From Ecdyonurus torrentis (lineage: Eukaryota; Arthropoda; Insecta; Ephemeroptera; Heptageniidae): DNA of 64,000 nt. The DNA lies in assembly GCA_949318235.1 (NCBI GenBank), contig OX439132.1, positions 15,258,943-15,322,942 on the forward strand. Reading direction: 5' to 3'. The position numbers were made by a program, and so were the translations under genes. Of the stretch, positions 15,615-28,837 are shown piece by piece. Numbering within the stretch: position 1 is the first letter of the stretch; each line of letters opens with the position of its first letter. The notes beneath the pieces are model-generated. The model was given only the letters and a program-made list of their open reading frames with translations, ran no database searches and was not told the origin of the DNA.

Positions 15615-15946
15615 CTCTTTAAAGGCATAGAACACCTTGAACAAAAAACATGTCTAGTATCCTAACATACCTAAATATCAACGTTGATTTGACCGGAGTC
15701 ATTGATTTCTAATTTATTTTACATTCACAAAATGTCAGCTGCAGGTTTATGACGTCACAACTTGCCTGTTTCCGCACGCATGGACTAGTAAGCTGTGACA
15801 CGATAAACATGCATCTGACATTTTGTAAATGTAAAATAAATTAGAAATCAATGACTCCGGTCAAATCAACGTTGATATTTAGGTGTTTTAGGATACTTAG
15901 GATGCTAGACATGTTTTTTGTTCAATGTGTTCTATTCCTTTAAGAG
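15615..15946. mobile_element. 332-bp foldback element
   Basis: Arms of roughly 130-140 bp are nearly perfect inverted repeats, for example TCAACGTTGATTTGACCGGA and GTCATTGATTTCTAATTTAT in the left arm and their complements in the right arm. Ends CTCTTTAAAGG...CCTTTAAGAG. The short loop contains TTTATGACGTCACAACTTGC. No ORF; MITE-like. Confidence 0.85.
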
Positions 15947-17751
15947 TAAAGATTTAGTTTTTACTATTCAAATACACTTAACTAATTGTAAAATATAAAT
16001 TTATTGTATAGAACAATTGAATAGAATTTCTTACTAATATTTTAGCATAAGTATTACGAAGACTCTATTAAGTCTAGTTATATAATAAATAATTCATACC
16101 ATTAATGATAATAAATAGGTTTGATTTAATACCAATAATACTAAATTATGTGTATTATATAAATCAATGTTCTAAACTTAAACTAAAATTCATAATTAAT
16201 TATCATGAAAAAATTAAAGAAGACAATAAAGGTACCTAATTTACAATATAATTCTAAATATTATTATATATTTTTAATTTAAAATAAAAAAATTAAAATA
16301 AAGACAATAATTTTAAACTTTTATAAAGGACAAAAAAAAAATGTTAATAAAGCCACAGGAACTAACACTTTTTTTTCTACTTTTAACATTACATAAAATA
16401 TAAATACAGACTTTTTAATTGAATAATAAATTGTATAGTATAAAATTATCTTATATAACATAATATACCTAACATGTATAATATATATTTTTTTAAATAT
16501 TTTAATATTTTTCTTTTGTTTTATACTTATAGAAATTTTATTTCTCTTCCTTTCATGGATAATAAGTATATAAAATGCATTAATAAAGATAATAATAAAA
16601 ACTTAACGTAAAGTACAATATTTCATGTTATTGCGACGATGATGCGGCATTCGTTTCCCTTTGCTTTGCGCCACCAACTTTTTTTTTCTCTTTCTTTCTA
16701 TATAGTTAATTACAAGAGAACATGCAAAAGTAACATTAAGATTTGTCTGATTATGCGGTGTAAAGCACAAAAGTGAGTTACAGCGGTCACGTGGCTTATA
16801 GGAGAGTTTCTGATTCACAAAAATGTTCAGCTGTTTTTTTTTAAAAGGATAAAGGGGGGTTCAAAAATAATATTTCATGAAAAAAAATTATAAAAAAAAT
16901 ACTATAAATATAAACAAACTTTTTATTTATTTTTTATGAATAGAAATAGTTTAAATTGTAATAATGTAAATATGTAAGGTCACAATGTTTTTTTACACCT
17001 AAAAAAATTCCTTTACAAGAATTTCGTGTTTAAATATTTCCTTGGTGTATATTTTTTGTACATACTTGTACTGAAACAGTAGAATTATATATAATTATTT
17101 ATATTATATATAAAAAACAATTCTAGATTATACGATTCAAAATATTATATTATTATATAAAGTTTTAAGTTTTAAAGACAAGAAAAAAAAACTTTTCATA
17201 CTTATATTCAAATATTTAAATTTATCTTTATTATAATGCGTAAAACGCGACAGAAATGAGTGAATATAGAGAGAACAAGAAATGAACAATGAAATTACAT
17301 ACATATATATAGTAATAACAATTGTAGAGTATGTAATATGTCGTTATTTTAAAGTTTTGAATGTCGCTTGTAGTTTCTTATCAATTTTCTGTTATGTGAA
17401 GCAGTCACGGTTTTCTCTTTCTCTCTCACACTTACACACTTTATAGAAATATAAATTCTAAAATTTTACACTAAATTCTCTCTAGTTATTATTACACATG
17501 ACACGTTACAAGCGTTACATTTACATTTTATTAGATAACTTTTCATTTTTTTTTTTAAAGTCCTATATACCCTCTAAAAATATAATATAATATTATACTT
17601 TTTTTATTTCTAAATTGACTTAAACTCATTCAAAGTTAAATTAAAATAGGATTCATTTTTCATACAAATGAGTAAAAAGATATAAAGTCAAAATTATTTG
17701 TCTTATGATTTTTAGATTAAATTGACAATTATAGGTTTGATTACTTTGATT

Positions 17752-17754
<3 letters not shown>

Positions 17755-17794
<40 letters not shown>
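17755..17794 (+). repeat. (TA)n microsatellite
   Basis: 20 TA units. Confidence 0.97.
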
Positions 17795-17798
<4 letters not shown>

Positions 17799-18096
17799 AA
17801 GTAAAAAAATATTTTAGTTTTTATGATACTGAATATGGTTACACGGTGAATAAATTAAATAACATTGAATGAACGCATCTCATTAAAAAAAATCATAAAA
17901 AAAATTTTTTTTTCATTGAAAGTAAAAGTAAATTAGAAGATTTTTATGTTTTTATCTTTTCATGCGAATAAAAAAATTATATAATTCTAAAATTAATGCT
18001 AATATAATGTATAAGAAAATAATAAAAGTAAAAATATTTTACACAAGACAAATTCCTTTTTAGTGTAAAAATATTGATTAAATAAATATTATATTA

Positions 18097-18297
18097 TACT
18101 CGGACAAAAATAAATTCATAATTATTATCATATCTCATTTTCAGCAACATTTATTCCTTGTAACATAAATTATGCTACACTAGGTAATAGATATTGCATT
18201 GCATTATGTTATATAGCATAATTATCTATATTTAGCAACATATATGCTATAATGACATAAATACAACATAAATTAAGTATTTTCTACTTTTCGTATA
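18097..18297. mobile_element. CACGG family, decayed copy
   Basis: Starts CTCGGACAAAAATAAATTCA and ends TTCTACTTTTCGTA, degraded versions of the 20,258 copy. The interior shares ACATAAATTATGCT, TTATATAGCATAATTA and TATGCTATAATGACATAAAT. Confidence 0.7.
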
Positions 18298-19067
18298 TAA
18301 AAATGGAGAAAATTATAAATTAAAAAATTATATATTTTTTATATAGGGTATAAATATGTATAATGGTTTTTGCGGTTAAATTCTTTAGTGATAAGGCTTT
18401 AATTTGATTACTTTCTTGTGACGAAATTACAAGAAGTAAAGAGGAGGTTTGGGGGGTGGAGGGGGGGGGGGAGAGAGGTAAGGAAGGAGGTTACCACCAT
18501 ATACACGGATTACAGTGGTATAAGCTTACTAAATCTCAAAGGTAGTTGTAAATTACAGGTAATATCAAAAGTTAAACTAATATAAAAGTTACTATAAAAT
18601 TAGCATAAGATTCTTTCATATAATAAAAATAATTTAATTACGTAATATATTAGATCAATTACTTAGATATATAAAAATAAGTGTTATTTTTATTATATAA
18701 CATTACAATTTTTTTTATTTATTTATCATGGTTACATTTTGACATCAATATGGCGTGATATACATAGCTTACTTGTAAGATAGAGTTAGCGTATACACGC
18801 AAACGGTACACAGTCTAAAAAGGCTTTATTGCATATTATACTATATAGGATTTAAAGCAGACCAAAATTTCGTTATAGTCTCCCTCTCATACTCTATCTT
18901 ACACCCAAATATACAGAACACAAATTTTTACATATTATATTATGACCGAAAAAAATTATACAAAAAAAATGTGTAAGATAAAAAAAAAAAAAAAAAAAAA
19001 AAAGTTAATGTCAGCAATTTTTATATTTCATAATATAATATATGAAAAAAATCTACTGTTTTAATAT

Positions 19068-19110
<43 letters not shown>

Positions 19111-20257
19111 TTTTATAATAAAATGTATTCTACAAAAAGTGTCTGGTATATTTATTGTGTCTCTCATTTTTTTGCATGCATTATTTAAGTCAATATTATT
19201 TATGAGATTGGTTTAGCTTTCAATCCGTGCTTTGGTATTATAGATATAAAAAAATGTAGATATATATATATATATATATATACAAGCTTTTCAATTCATT
19301 TCATATTTTTTATTCTCTCTCTCTCTCTCTCTTTCAGTTGTCATCAAACAACGACCAATTCATACTCTTTTTTTTTCTGTATAGAAAAGTCGTCTTTTTT
19401 AATGTTTATTATTATTGCAAAAGCATTTTAAATAAATATTATTGATTATTTTTGTTTTTGTTAATCTCAATAACTTAAATAAACATCAAGTACAGTACAT
19501 ACTATGTAAAAACATAGTAAGTTAAAAAAAAAAAAAAAAAAAAAACGTTTAGACTTAATATTTATGGTATTTGCATATATATAGAGCTTTTACTTGTTAC
19601 ATCTTTAATATACATTAAAGTTTTATAGCCCGATATAAATAACAAAAACAACAAATATTTTCGTATGGAGAACAGTTGTTGAAAGCATGTTCATAAATTT
19701 ACTGTCAATATAATTAAGTTTGTTTTCAAAATGTTATGTATATAAAAAGGTATAATATATGTATTTTAAGATTAACAGTACTGTACTTTATATATTTAAA
19801 GTGTAAATTTATCATTATTTTATTAATATAAATTAGAAAATTCTACTTCATTGTATATAGACTTGAGATCTGGCTCATATTATGGTCGATTTTACTGCAA
19901 TTATAATATTTTCTTGAAATATTTGGGTGAAACATCCTGTAAGAAAAGAAATTACTTAACTTATGTTGCAGTGAATTATTATGTTTACTCTAGAGCATAG
20001 ATGATGATAATTAAGAATAATTGAATTAATAGTTTTGATATACAGTACAACATAATAATTTTCATGCTATGTGACATAGAAGCTTAACATAAATTATGTA
20101 GTTGCATAAATGTTGCTAAAAATATATCGTATTTATTTCACCATGATTATATACAATACAGAAAAACACTGAAAAATATTGTAATGTTACATAAAATGAT
20201 AACACAAAAATTTGGATCGTGGAAAGGGAACAAGAAAGGCACGCATAAAGACTACTA

Positions 20258-20467
20258 CACGGACAAAAATAAATACGTAATAATTATATGCTATCTAATT
20301 TTCAGCACAACTTGTTCCATACAGGATAATATATGCTATAATGCATAATAACTATGTTATATAGCATAAATATTATGTTGTACAGTATTATTATTTATGT
20401 TGATCTAATTTAGCTATGCTATAATGACATAAATGCAGCATAAATTACGTAATTTATTCTTTCCGTG
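20258..20467. mobile_element. CACGG-ended inverted-repeat element, 210-bp copy
   Basis: Ends CACGGACAAAAATAAATACG and, inverted, CACGGAAAGAATAAATTACG. Flanked by TACTA on both sides, a possible target duplication (TA alone is also possible). The interior is a series of GCATAA/TTATGC palindromic motifs. No coding capacity; a MITE-like element. Confidence 0.8.
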
Positions 20468-20613
20468 TACTACATAATAGTATATTAGATACACCAATGC
20501 ATCCAATGTAATATGACATCATAAGGCATAGTTATTACGTATTCATTGAATTTTGAATTTAAAAAATGTAAACAACGAAAAATGAAGAATAAATAATCTT
20601 CAAACAATAGCTT

Positions 20614-20713
20614 TGTTCGTAAACCCTGTTTTCTTGCACCAAAAAATGCGCATTCTATATGAATAACCAAAGGCGATCGTCATTTTAGGAGCAGAGAACA
20701 GGGTTTACGAACA
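20614..20713. mobile_element. 100-bp palindromic-ended element, copy A
   Basis: Starts TGTTCGTAAACCCTGTT and ends with its exact reverse complement. Core includes GCACCAAAAAATGCGCATT and GGCGATCGTCATTTT. Same length and about 90% the same as the copy at 37,949. Lies 147 bp right of the 210-bp CACGG element. Confidence 0.85.
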
Positions 20714-21172
20714 GTATTAATATCTCTCAACAGCTCGAAGTATTTAGATTGAACGTTAAGTGGGCAAATTGATTATTGTGAGTAAATATATAATCTACTT
20801 TAATTACACCTTACTAGATCTCAAAGTGAAATGACACAATGCTCTATTTTGTGTATGATGGTTATAGGTTTCACAGTATTTGAAACTTGACAATATTGGA
20901 TTACAAAAGGAACGTGCATGATATCAAGCTACATCACCTTTAAGGTCAATACATATATATCAAACACTGTAGAAATTTTCATTGTCTCTACTTTGAAATC
21001 ATTTGAAAAAAAGAATAATATTTAATTCTAGCTATTGTTTATATACATTTTATAATTATCTTTGCATGACATGCTATCTATTTTTTTCAAATAATATAAA
21101 ATAGAAATAATTATATTGCGTGTTTATACAGAAATTTCTTAGAATGTATATATATACACATGGTGCAGTGAA

Positions 21173-21174
<2 letters not shown>

Positions 21175-21215
<41 letters not shown>
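21175..21215 (+). repeat. (TA)n microsatellite
   Basis: 20 TA units. Confidence 0.97.
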
Positions 21216-21219
<4 letters not shown>

Positions 21220-21830
21220 GAAAATAATTATCAGTTATACTCATGGTCAATTTATAAGGAAAAGTTAATCTAATTTATTACATGCAATCAGAGGAAATGC
21301 AGTGAGAACTTTTCTGATAAAGACAAGGTAAAATATTGAGAATAATCATTGATATAATGAATTTCATAGAATTATCTAACAAGTAATATAAAATTGTATA
21401 GTGCAGGAAAATTAGTTTAATGTTCTCTAGATATAATAAAAATATATTCTGTTGAATTTTAATTTAAATGTTTTGAACTTTGAAGTTTCGTGTTGAGTTC
21501 TTAAATAATTGTATTTCTTGTTATACAAATTATTATTATATATATTTTTAGGAAGTTATATATAGAGATTACTGAAATGATTGTTCACTGAATTTAAAAA
21601 TTATTATAAACACTTATTTAATTACAATAAATTGATATTGATTACTTTTATAGGTTATATTTTAGAATGTATAATATTTTACGTATGACGTATGGTCAAT
21701 TATGTATTTTTAGTGTAATTATTTTTTCTTCTACTGTTATAAATACTATATTTATTGTTTCAATTCAAAGGTATTGTCTGACAAAAAAGCAGTATTAATA
21801 GAAAATAAAGTACAAGTTTATAAAAATAAC

Positions 21831-21953
<123 letters not shown>

Positions 21954-22301
21954 TCATCCTTCATATAAACATAGTATAAATAATAGAAAAAAATCTTGTA
22001 TAGCATAAAAAAAGCATGTAAACCAGTAAGTCAGCAAAAATTTTGTCGTTCACACAGAGAATAATGATTATTAACTACCCACTTGGCTGGTCAAATGAAG
22101 CGTTAAAAGTGCTTATTATAGAACGCAACGAGCTGTGAACCTAACTCCATCTTACACTCGTTGTACAGACTTCCATCTCGCACAAATTTTATTAACTTTT
22201 TTTCCTTCGTCTTATTCTTTTTTCTTTTCTTTTTTTTTTATGTACATCAATGAAAGAATTTCATCCTACGATGATTTTTGCTTGTTGAATTTTTTCTGCT
22301 T

Positions 22302-22305
<4 letters not shown>

Positions 22306-22331
<26 letters not shown>
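22306..22331 (+). repeat. (CT)n microsatellite
   Basis: 13 CT units. Confidence 0.95.
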
Positions 22332-22335
<4 letters not shown>

Positions 22336-22647
22336 TAAAATTGCTTCTTTAGCAAATTTTAATTTTAGAAACAGTAAGATAAAGTTTTATTGTGTCATAA
22401 TTACTTTGTATTTTAAATTTATTGTTGTTTCTTTCATTTTGTTTGTAAAAATTTAAAAAAAAGAGAGAGTAAATTTAAATATTTGCTCAAACAATTCTAC
22501 ATTATTTTTATTTTATAACGCATAATAAATTGGATTACTTCACATTATACAAACATACTCTCCCAATGAGAATAATCACAATGAAAAAAATAATCTGACA
22601 CGTTATACAAATTAATCAAATTAATTTTTAATCCTAAAAATGGATAA

Positions 22648-22656
<9 letters not shown>

Positions 22657-22704
<48 letters not shown>
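22657..22704 (+). repeat. (GA)n microsatellite
   Basis: 24 GA units. Confidence 0.97.
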
Positions 22705-22706
<2 letters not shown>

Positions 22707-22860
22707 TTTGAATTAAAATATTTTATTTCTCCATTAATAATTTTGTTATTTTTTTGTGTCATTTTTATAGTTTGTAAGCCAATTTTTAGGTTGGTTGTCA
22801 GTTGTCAGAATATCAAATTGTAAAAATAAAAATGCATCGTAATATGTCAGCCAGACGAGT

Positions 22861-22863
<3 letters not shown>

Positions 22864-22902
<39 letters not shown>
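22864..22902 (+). repeat. (GA)n microsatellite
   Basis: About 19 GA units, 160 bp from the previous GA array. Confidence 0.97.
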
Positions 22903-22904
<2 letters not shown>

Positions 22905-23334
22905 GAAAAAAGTAATTTGCATGTAAAACTTGAAGTAAAAACTTCTAATGTAAAAATACTCTTGTGATTTTATTTTGCTCTTACTATTCATACATTGCGC
23001 ATGCAAGTTCCCAACCCTCCATTTTTTTTATCCAATGCTGCTTCAGCACAATCAGAGTATCAGTTTCATTACTCCCTTTTTTTCCAACATATAAAGCGTA
23101 AAAAAATTACTCTTTTTTTTTGTTTTTACACAAACGTAAAATACTATTCTTTTATTGTAAAATCAAAAAAACAAAGAAAATAAAATACATTTTGAAAATT
23201 AGTTGATTAAAAATGTTGTGTGAAAAACAAAAGGAGAGAATAATTTTAGTGTTGGGTGTATAAGATACATTTTGTGGTGTGTCTTTGTTATTTCTCATTG
23301 TGAAGCAGGCTACTCGATTGAAGTAACATCTCCG

Positions 23335-23336
<2 letters not shown>

Positions 23337-23415
<79 letters not shown>
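23337..23415 (+). repeat. (TC)n microsatellite
   Basis: About 39 TC units. A short (CA)n run follows at 23511-23524. Confidence 0.98.
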
Positions 23416-23418
<3 letters not shown>

Positions 23419-24328
23419 AACCAACAAACACAAAAGGTGAAGCTGTAAGAGGATGAGATGAGAAAAGAGGAAACCAAAAGCATTGGGGGAAAGTGAGAGC
23501 AAGCAAGGAACACACACACACACAAAGTAGAAAGAAAAACCAAAATGCTAGAAAGCTATTTTGTAAGCCATTTCAACGATCGAAAACAAACACGAAAAAA
23601 AAAAAAAAAAAAAAAAAAAGTAACAACGTATCAGCTAAGCAGCTTTAAAAAAAATTATAGGAGTAGAAATTTAAAACAAAAATCCTCATCCTTATAGTAT
23701 ATAGCAATAAAAGTATTTTTTTAAATTAAAGTTGATATATATAGGTTAAACATGTTATAAACACCATATAAAAATATAATTTAATTACGTGATCATAAAA
23801 ATCTCTCTTACACATATTACGTTTTTTTTTTTGTTTTTTTTTTTATTCATTTCTTTTTTAATATAATTTTTAATATGTGGTATATTATAAAATAAACTTG
23901 CTTTTCTAATTAAAATGTTGTTGTGTTGGTCAAATTAAATTGCAACATTGATTGATAGTGTTTTATTCAGTGCAGCGAAAGGAAAACAAGATGCAGTAAT
24001 TGTGTTTGACATGTACAGAAATTGTCGGTCGCGTGTTGTACAGTTAATATAGGAAAATGGTAACATTTCTCTCTCACTCTCATATAATGTAATCCCTCGC
24101 AATGCATATGCCATTGATTAGAACAACGCGGTACAATTTGATATATATCCTGCACAAACATGTCCACTGCAATGTACGTCATTAATTATCTCAGCAAGTA
24201 GATATACATTATAATATGACAAACGTGGTGCATACTAAAATGATCTGTTTATATACGTATACACAGTACGTATTACAAATTTAGAACTGATTTGTAATCA
24301 AATGTGATATTGATAGATAGCGAGTGAG

Positions 24329-24457
<129 letters not shown>

Positions 24458-26400
24458 ATTATATTAATTACGTCCTATAATAGGGAGTTGAAAATGAGTA
24501 TATTATATAAGATGTATCACTTTACGTTTAATTATAAACAAAATATTTGTAAAAAAAGAAGAAGAAGAAGAAAAAAATGCAAATAAACAGATGTTTATCA
24601 ATCATTAGTTTGTTCTGCAAAGTAAAGTGAGTTTCCTTAACAATGATTGGTTGCCCCAAAAAATTTACTACATGCATTCATTGGTTGATCTTGTTTTTTG
24701 AGCCGATAAAATTGAGTCGCTGTTGAGCATAGAACTTTATTTTTTGTAACGTCCGTTCATTCTTATCAGGTCTAAAGTTCTAAACGAAGTAATAACAATG
24801 ATCAACCATACATATAAACGTCGTAAACAGGTAGTGACGTCGTGATCAGATGTTTTTAACAAAAGAAAATTTTTGACGCAGAGCCCAAGACTTGTGCAGT
24901 TTATAGAACGAACAATTATGTTGACTTCAATGTAAATCTCCGTAATTGTAATTTTATTAAGGACTTATCTCTTTCAAAAGTTATAAATTATTTCGTATAT
25001 TTTAAAAAACTAAATCTATTTAATAAAAAGCATTTCAATGCTACTAGGTTTCCTTTTTTTTTTTAAATTGCATTGTAAATATAACCATCATCATCAATAT
25101 TACATAATAGAGTTGATGTATGAAATCACACGTAATAAATAAGGCATGTCGATATGGGCTATTATCTTTGGTCGTGCTGTGTATGTAGTCAATGGTGTTT
25201 GACAAAAGCAACGGTCAATTGTGAAGGAAAGTGTATGGGTCATTCTTGCTGACATGGCATGTATCCAGACCAGAGAGAATATTGCAAACGATACAAAGTA
25301 ACAACAACAACAAAAAATACGTACAAGAAAACGAAGAAGAGGTATGAGACGATAATATGAAAGGTCGAGGAAAAAAAAAAAGTTTCAACGAACATAATCA
25401 TAAAAAAAATAACGTAACAATGTTACGCAATTTAAACGTGGTAAAAAAAAATGTTAACCATAAAATTTAATAACATAATTTTAATTTAATTGTTTTTATA
25501 TGTAGCACGTGACTTGTATATATTTTTTTTATCTATATCTTTCTGAAAACTTTTTGTAAGTCTATGTGTGTGTTTTTATCTATTTAACTAAAAGATGAGA
25601 TGTCTTAAAGTTAATGTTATGTCTTCATTGCTACGTAGTATAACTGGTACATAGAATTCTGTTTGTTACGTCTTAACTATCATGGGATTTTTATATATTA
25701 TTTTCTACACAATGTTCATATATGAAACTCTCTAGAGATTTAAATTGTAAGTACAACATTTATATTACGCACAATAGCCCTGTAAGGAATTCTATATATT
25801 TATAATAGTCCAATTTTCATAGTGTCAACATTCAACTTATTCTCACTCACTCACTCACTCACTTTTTTTTTTCTTTACATTTTATTTTTAACAGTTTAAT
25901 TATAAAATAACTTTTTTATGTAATTCATAATTTTTAGAAGATACTAAAACATTTTACGTGATTAAATTTTTTTTAAGTGAGTGTTATATGACGTTTAAAT
26001 ATAACACTTTTTAATATATTATATTTTAAATTGAATTGTTGAAGAGAACTTATATACAAAAGAAATTATAAAACAATGTGGATTTATGTAATTGACATTA
26101 TAATAATGTACTATATTTTCAATTTTCTTTTCTTTTGATTGAAGTTTCTATTAAATAATAATATATTCACAATACAAAGGAATAAAAAATCATCATCTTT
26201 TTTTTTTTTTTTTTTTTTTTCATTACAAAGCAACCTTTAGTTATTTAAAAATCAATAACATTTTTTTTACATTAATATCCATCATATTTTTCTTCATACT
26301 GAAAGGAGGTTTTTAGAGGTTTTTATAGTCTGTTGAAAAAAAGAAAAGAAAAGTTTTTGCTCTTTTCAGGGAGAATAAGAACCATACCTGCTGATATTGC

Positions 26401-26401
<1 letters not shown>

Positions 26402-26442
<41 letters not shown>
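26402..26442 (+). repeat. (TC)n microsatellite
   Basis: About 20 TC units. Confidence 0.97.
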
Positions 26443-26445
<3 letters not shown>

Positions 26446-27061
26446 AGATGGACTTCATCTTATAGCATCTTTATACACACTACTTTAGTGAAAGACTAAA
26501 ATGATGAATTTTATACTCGTATTTCTCTACGATGCTATAACAATATGATCCATATATATATACGTATATATATATATAAGTAGGTAGGGGTAGGTAGCTA
26601 GGTAGTACACGAACAGGCAAAAAAATTTAATATCTTATTCCTTTACAATTCTTTCACGTATTTTACAAAAATGCATTTTATTCTTCCTACATAGTTTTGA
26701 TTTAGTTATTTTTATTCTCACGTCTAGACATATATATAATACATTCTTTTTTTTATATATCACTTTTCCAATTCATCGTAAAAAAATAAATAAATTAGAT
26801 TGTTGTATGAGTAACGTATGTCTATGACTGTACATCGATTTTTAACGTTAACTTTGGCCATCTGGAGGTAGGTATTCACAGCAATAAAACGATGATGGCT
26901 TTTGATTCCAACTGCTTGCAGCAGTTCTCCAATATATATAGAAAAAAAGACGCATAACATTATTTGATAGAAATATGACACATATAAGATGTCAATGTTA
27001 TATTGAATGGCGTAAAATTGGGTTGGAAAGTGGCGATATGGCTATAAGAAACCCTCGATCA

Positions 27062-27062
<1 letters not shown>

Positions 27063-27119
<57 letters not shown>
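27063..27119 (+). repeat. (AG)n microsatellite
   Basis: About 28 AG units, then AAGAAAG purine-rich sequence. Confidence 0.98.
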
Positions 27120-27120
<1 letters not shown>

Positions 27121-27741
27121 AAGAAAGAAAGAAAAAAGGAAAAGAGAACGGGACGAGAGTGAGTGAGAGAGAAGCTGAAAATAAAACGACTTGTATTAAG
27201 AGGAGGGGTGAAGTATTATAGTATGTAGTATTGCTTTGATCGCTTTTTTTTTTTTCTTTTTTTTTTTTCTTCCTGCACTGGTCGATGAGAAGTCGAACGC
27301 TACACAAAATCGACAGTATTGTAAGCTTTCTTGAATAAACAAACAAGTCATCTTACATCTTATACTCTTGGTGCAAGACTTTATTGCTTTTATATCGATA
27401 TATTTTTTCCATCCCCCATACACCAATATTTTTTGTTATCTATAGTCTGTCGTGTGTTGTTTTTTTTTCCTTCCAAAAAATGAAAATTTTGACGAAAATA
27501 TTACTACTTCATCTTCAATGTCAATTTCAAATATATATACATATGTTACAATTTATATGGTAATAATATGAAAATTTATATAACATTACAACTAATAAAA
27601 TATAGGTTATATAATATAGTGAAGTACAGGATTTACACAGCATTTCATATTCAAAATGAAATTCAATACATGGCAAAGCTATAGCAAAAGAGGTTTTCAT
27701 TGTTCGTTTGTTATTTATCAAATATTTATGAATACCATTTG

Positions 27742-27874
<133 letters not shown>

Positions 27875-28398
27875 TGGCAGAGCAACGACCTTCTTCAATA
27901 AAACTTTTTTTTTCTAAATATTTAACTCTTTCATAGAATTATATAAAGAGCATTAGAGAAAACGATAATGAAATTCTAAAACATAATTATTTTGAATTTG
28001 TTTTATATTGTTCTATAATTAAAATAATTCCAAGGAGAAAAATAAATTATAGACTTATTTCCTTGTACTATCATAAAAAAATAATCATTTATAAAAAGTT
28101 AAATTTAAAATTATTTGACTGAATTTTTGTCACGTTTATTGTAACATTTTTTTGTGTGTGTTATTTCATGAGAAAACAAAATTTATTTTTCAATTTCCAT
28201 ATAATCTACATTAAAACGCAACAGGAATTCAAATGAACTTCATAAAAAAATTATACATATATATAAACAATAATTATTGGACAAGAATAGTTATTTAGAT
28301 AGTAGATAATTACAATAATATTATGAAAGAAATTTATCAATATTTTTATTCAATGTTGACAGTAGTATTATTATAATGGTTGAACATGAACTATTATG

Positions 28399-28511
<113 letters not shown>

Positions 28512-28796
28512 ATAATATATAATATAAAAAGTTAATATTTTAGTACATAAGTTACATTTCAAAGCTAATAATAATAATACATTTTATATTATATTCATAA
28601 GGTATAATTTAGTAAATTAGATAGTAAGGTAAAATGTAATCAATATGATCGTAGAGCTTACTTTACCTACACTACACTACACATACGCACGCACATATAG
28701 AAAAAGTTCCCCTCCTTACAAGGTCGACGCCTTATAGGGTATGTTTTCAACTTCTCTTTGCTGCTAGAAAAGTTGTCTAAGCGTCAGGCGGTCTGT

Positions 28797-28800
<4 letters not shown>

Positions 28801-28835
<35 letters not shown>
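28801..28835 (+). repeat. (TC)n microsatellite
   Basis: About 17 TC units. Confidence 0.97.

Positions 28836-28837
<2 letters not shown>

Noticed and set aside
28680..28800. Minus-strand exon candidate after AACAG at about 28,790 as the next Dok-7 exon
   Set aside because: The required frame meets a stop after nine codons and lacks the expected Cys-Leu continuation.
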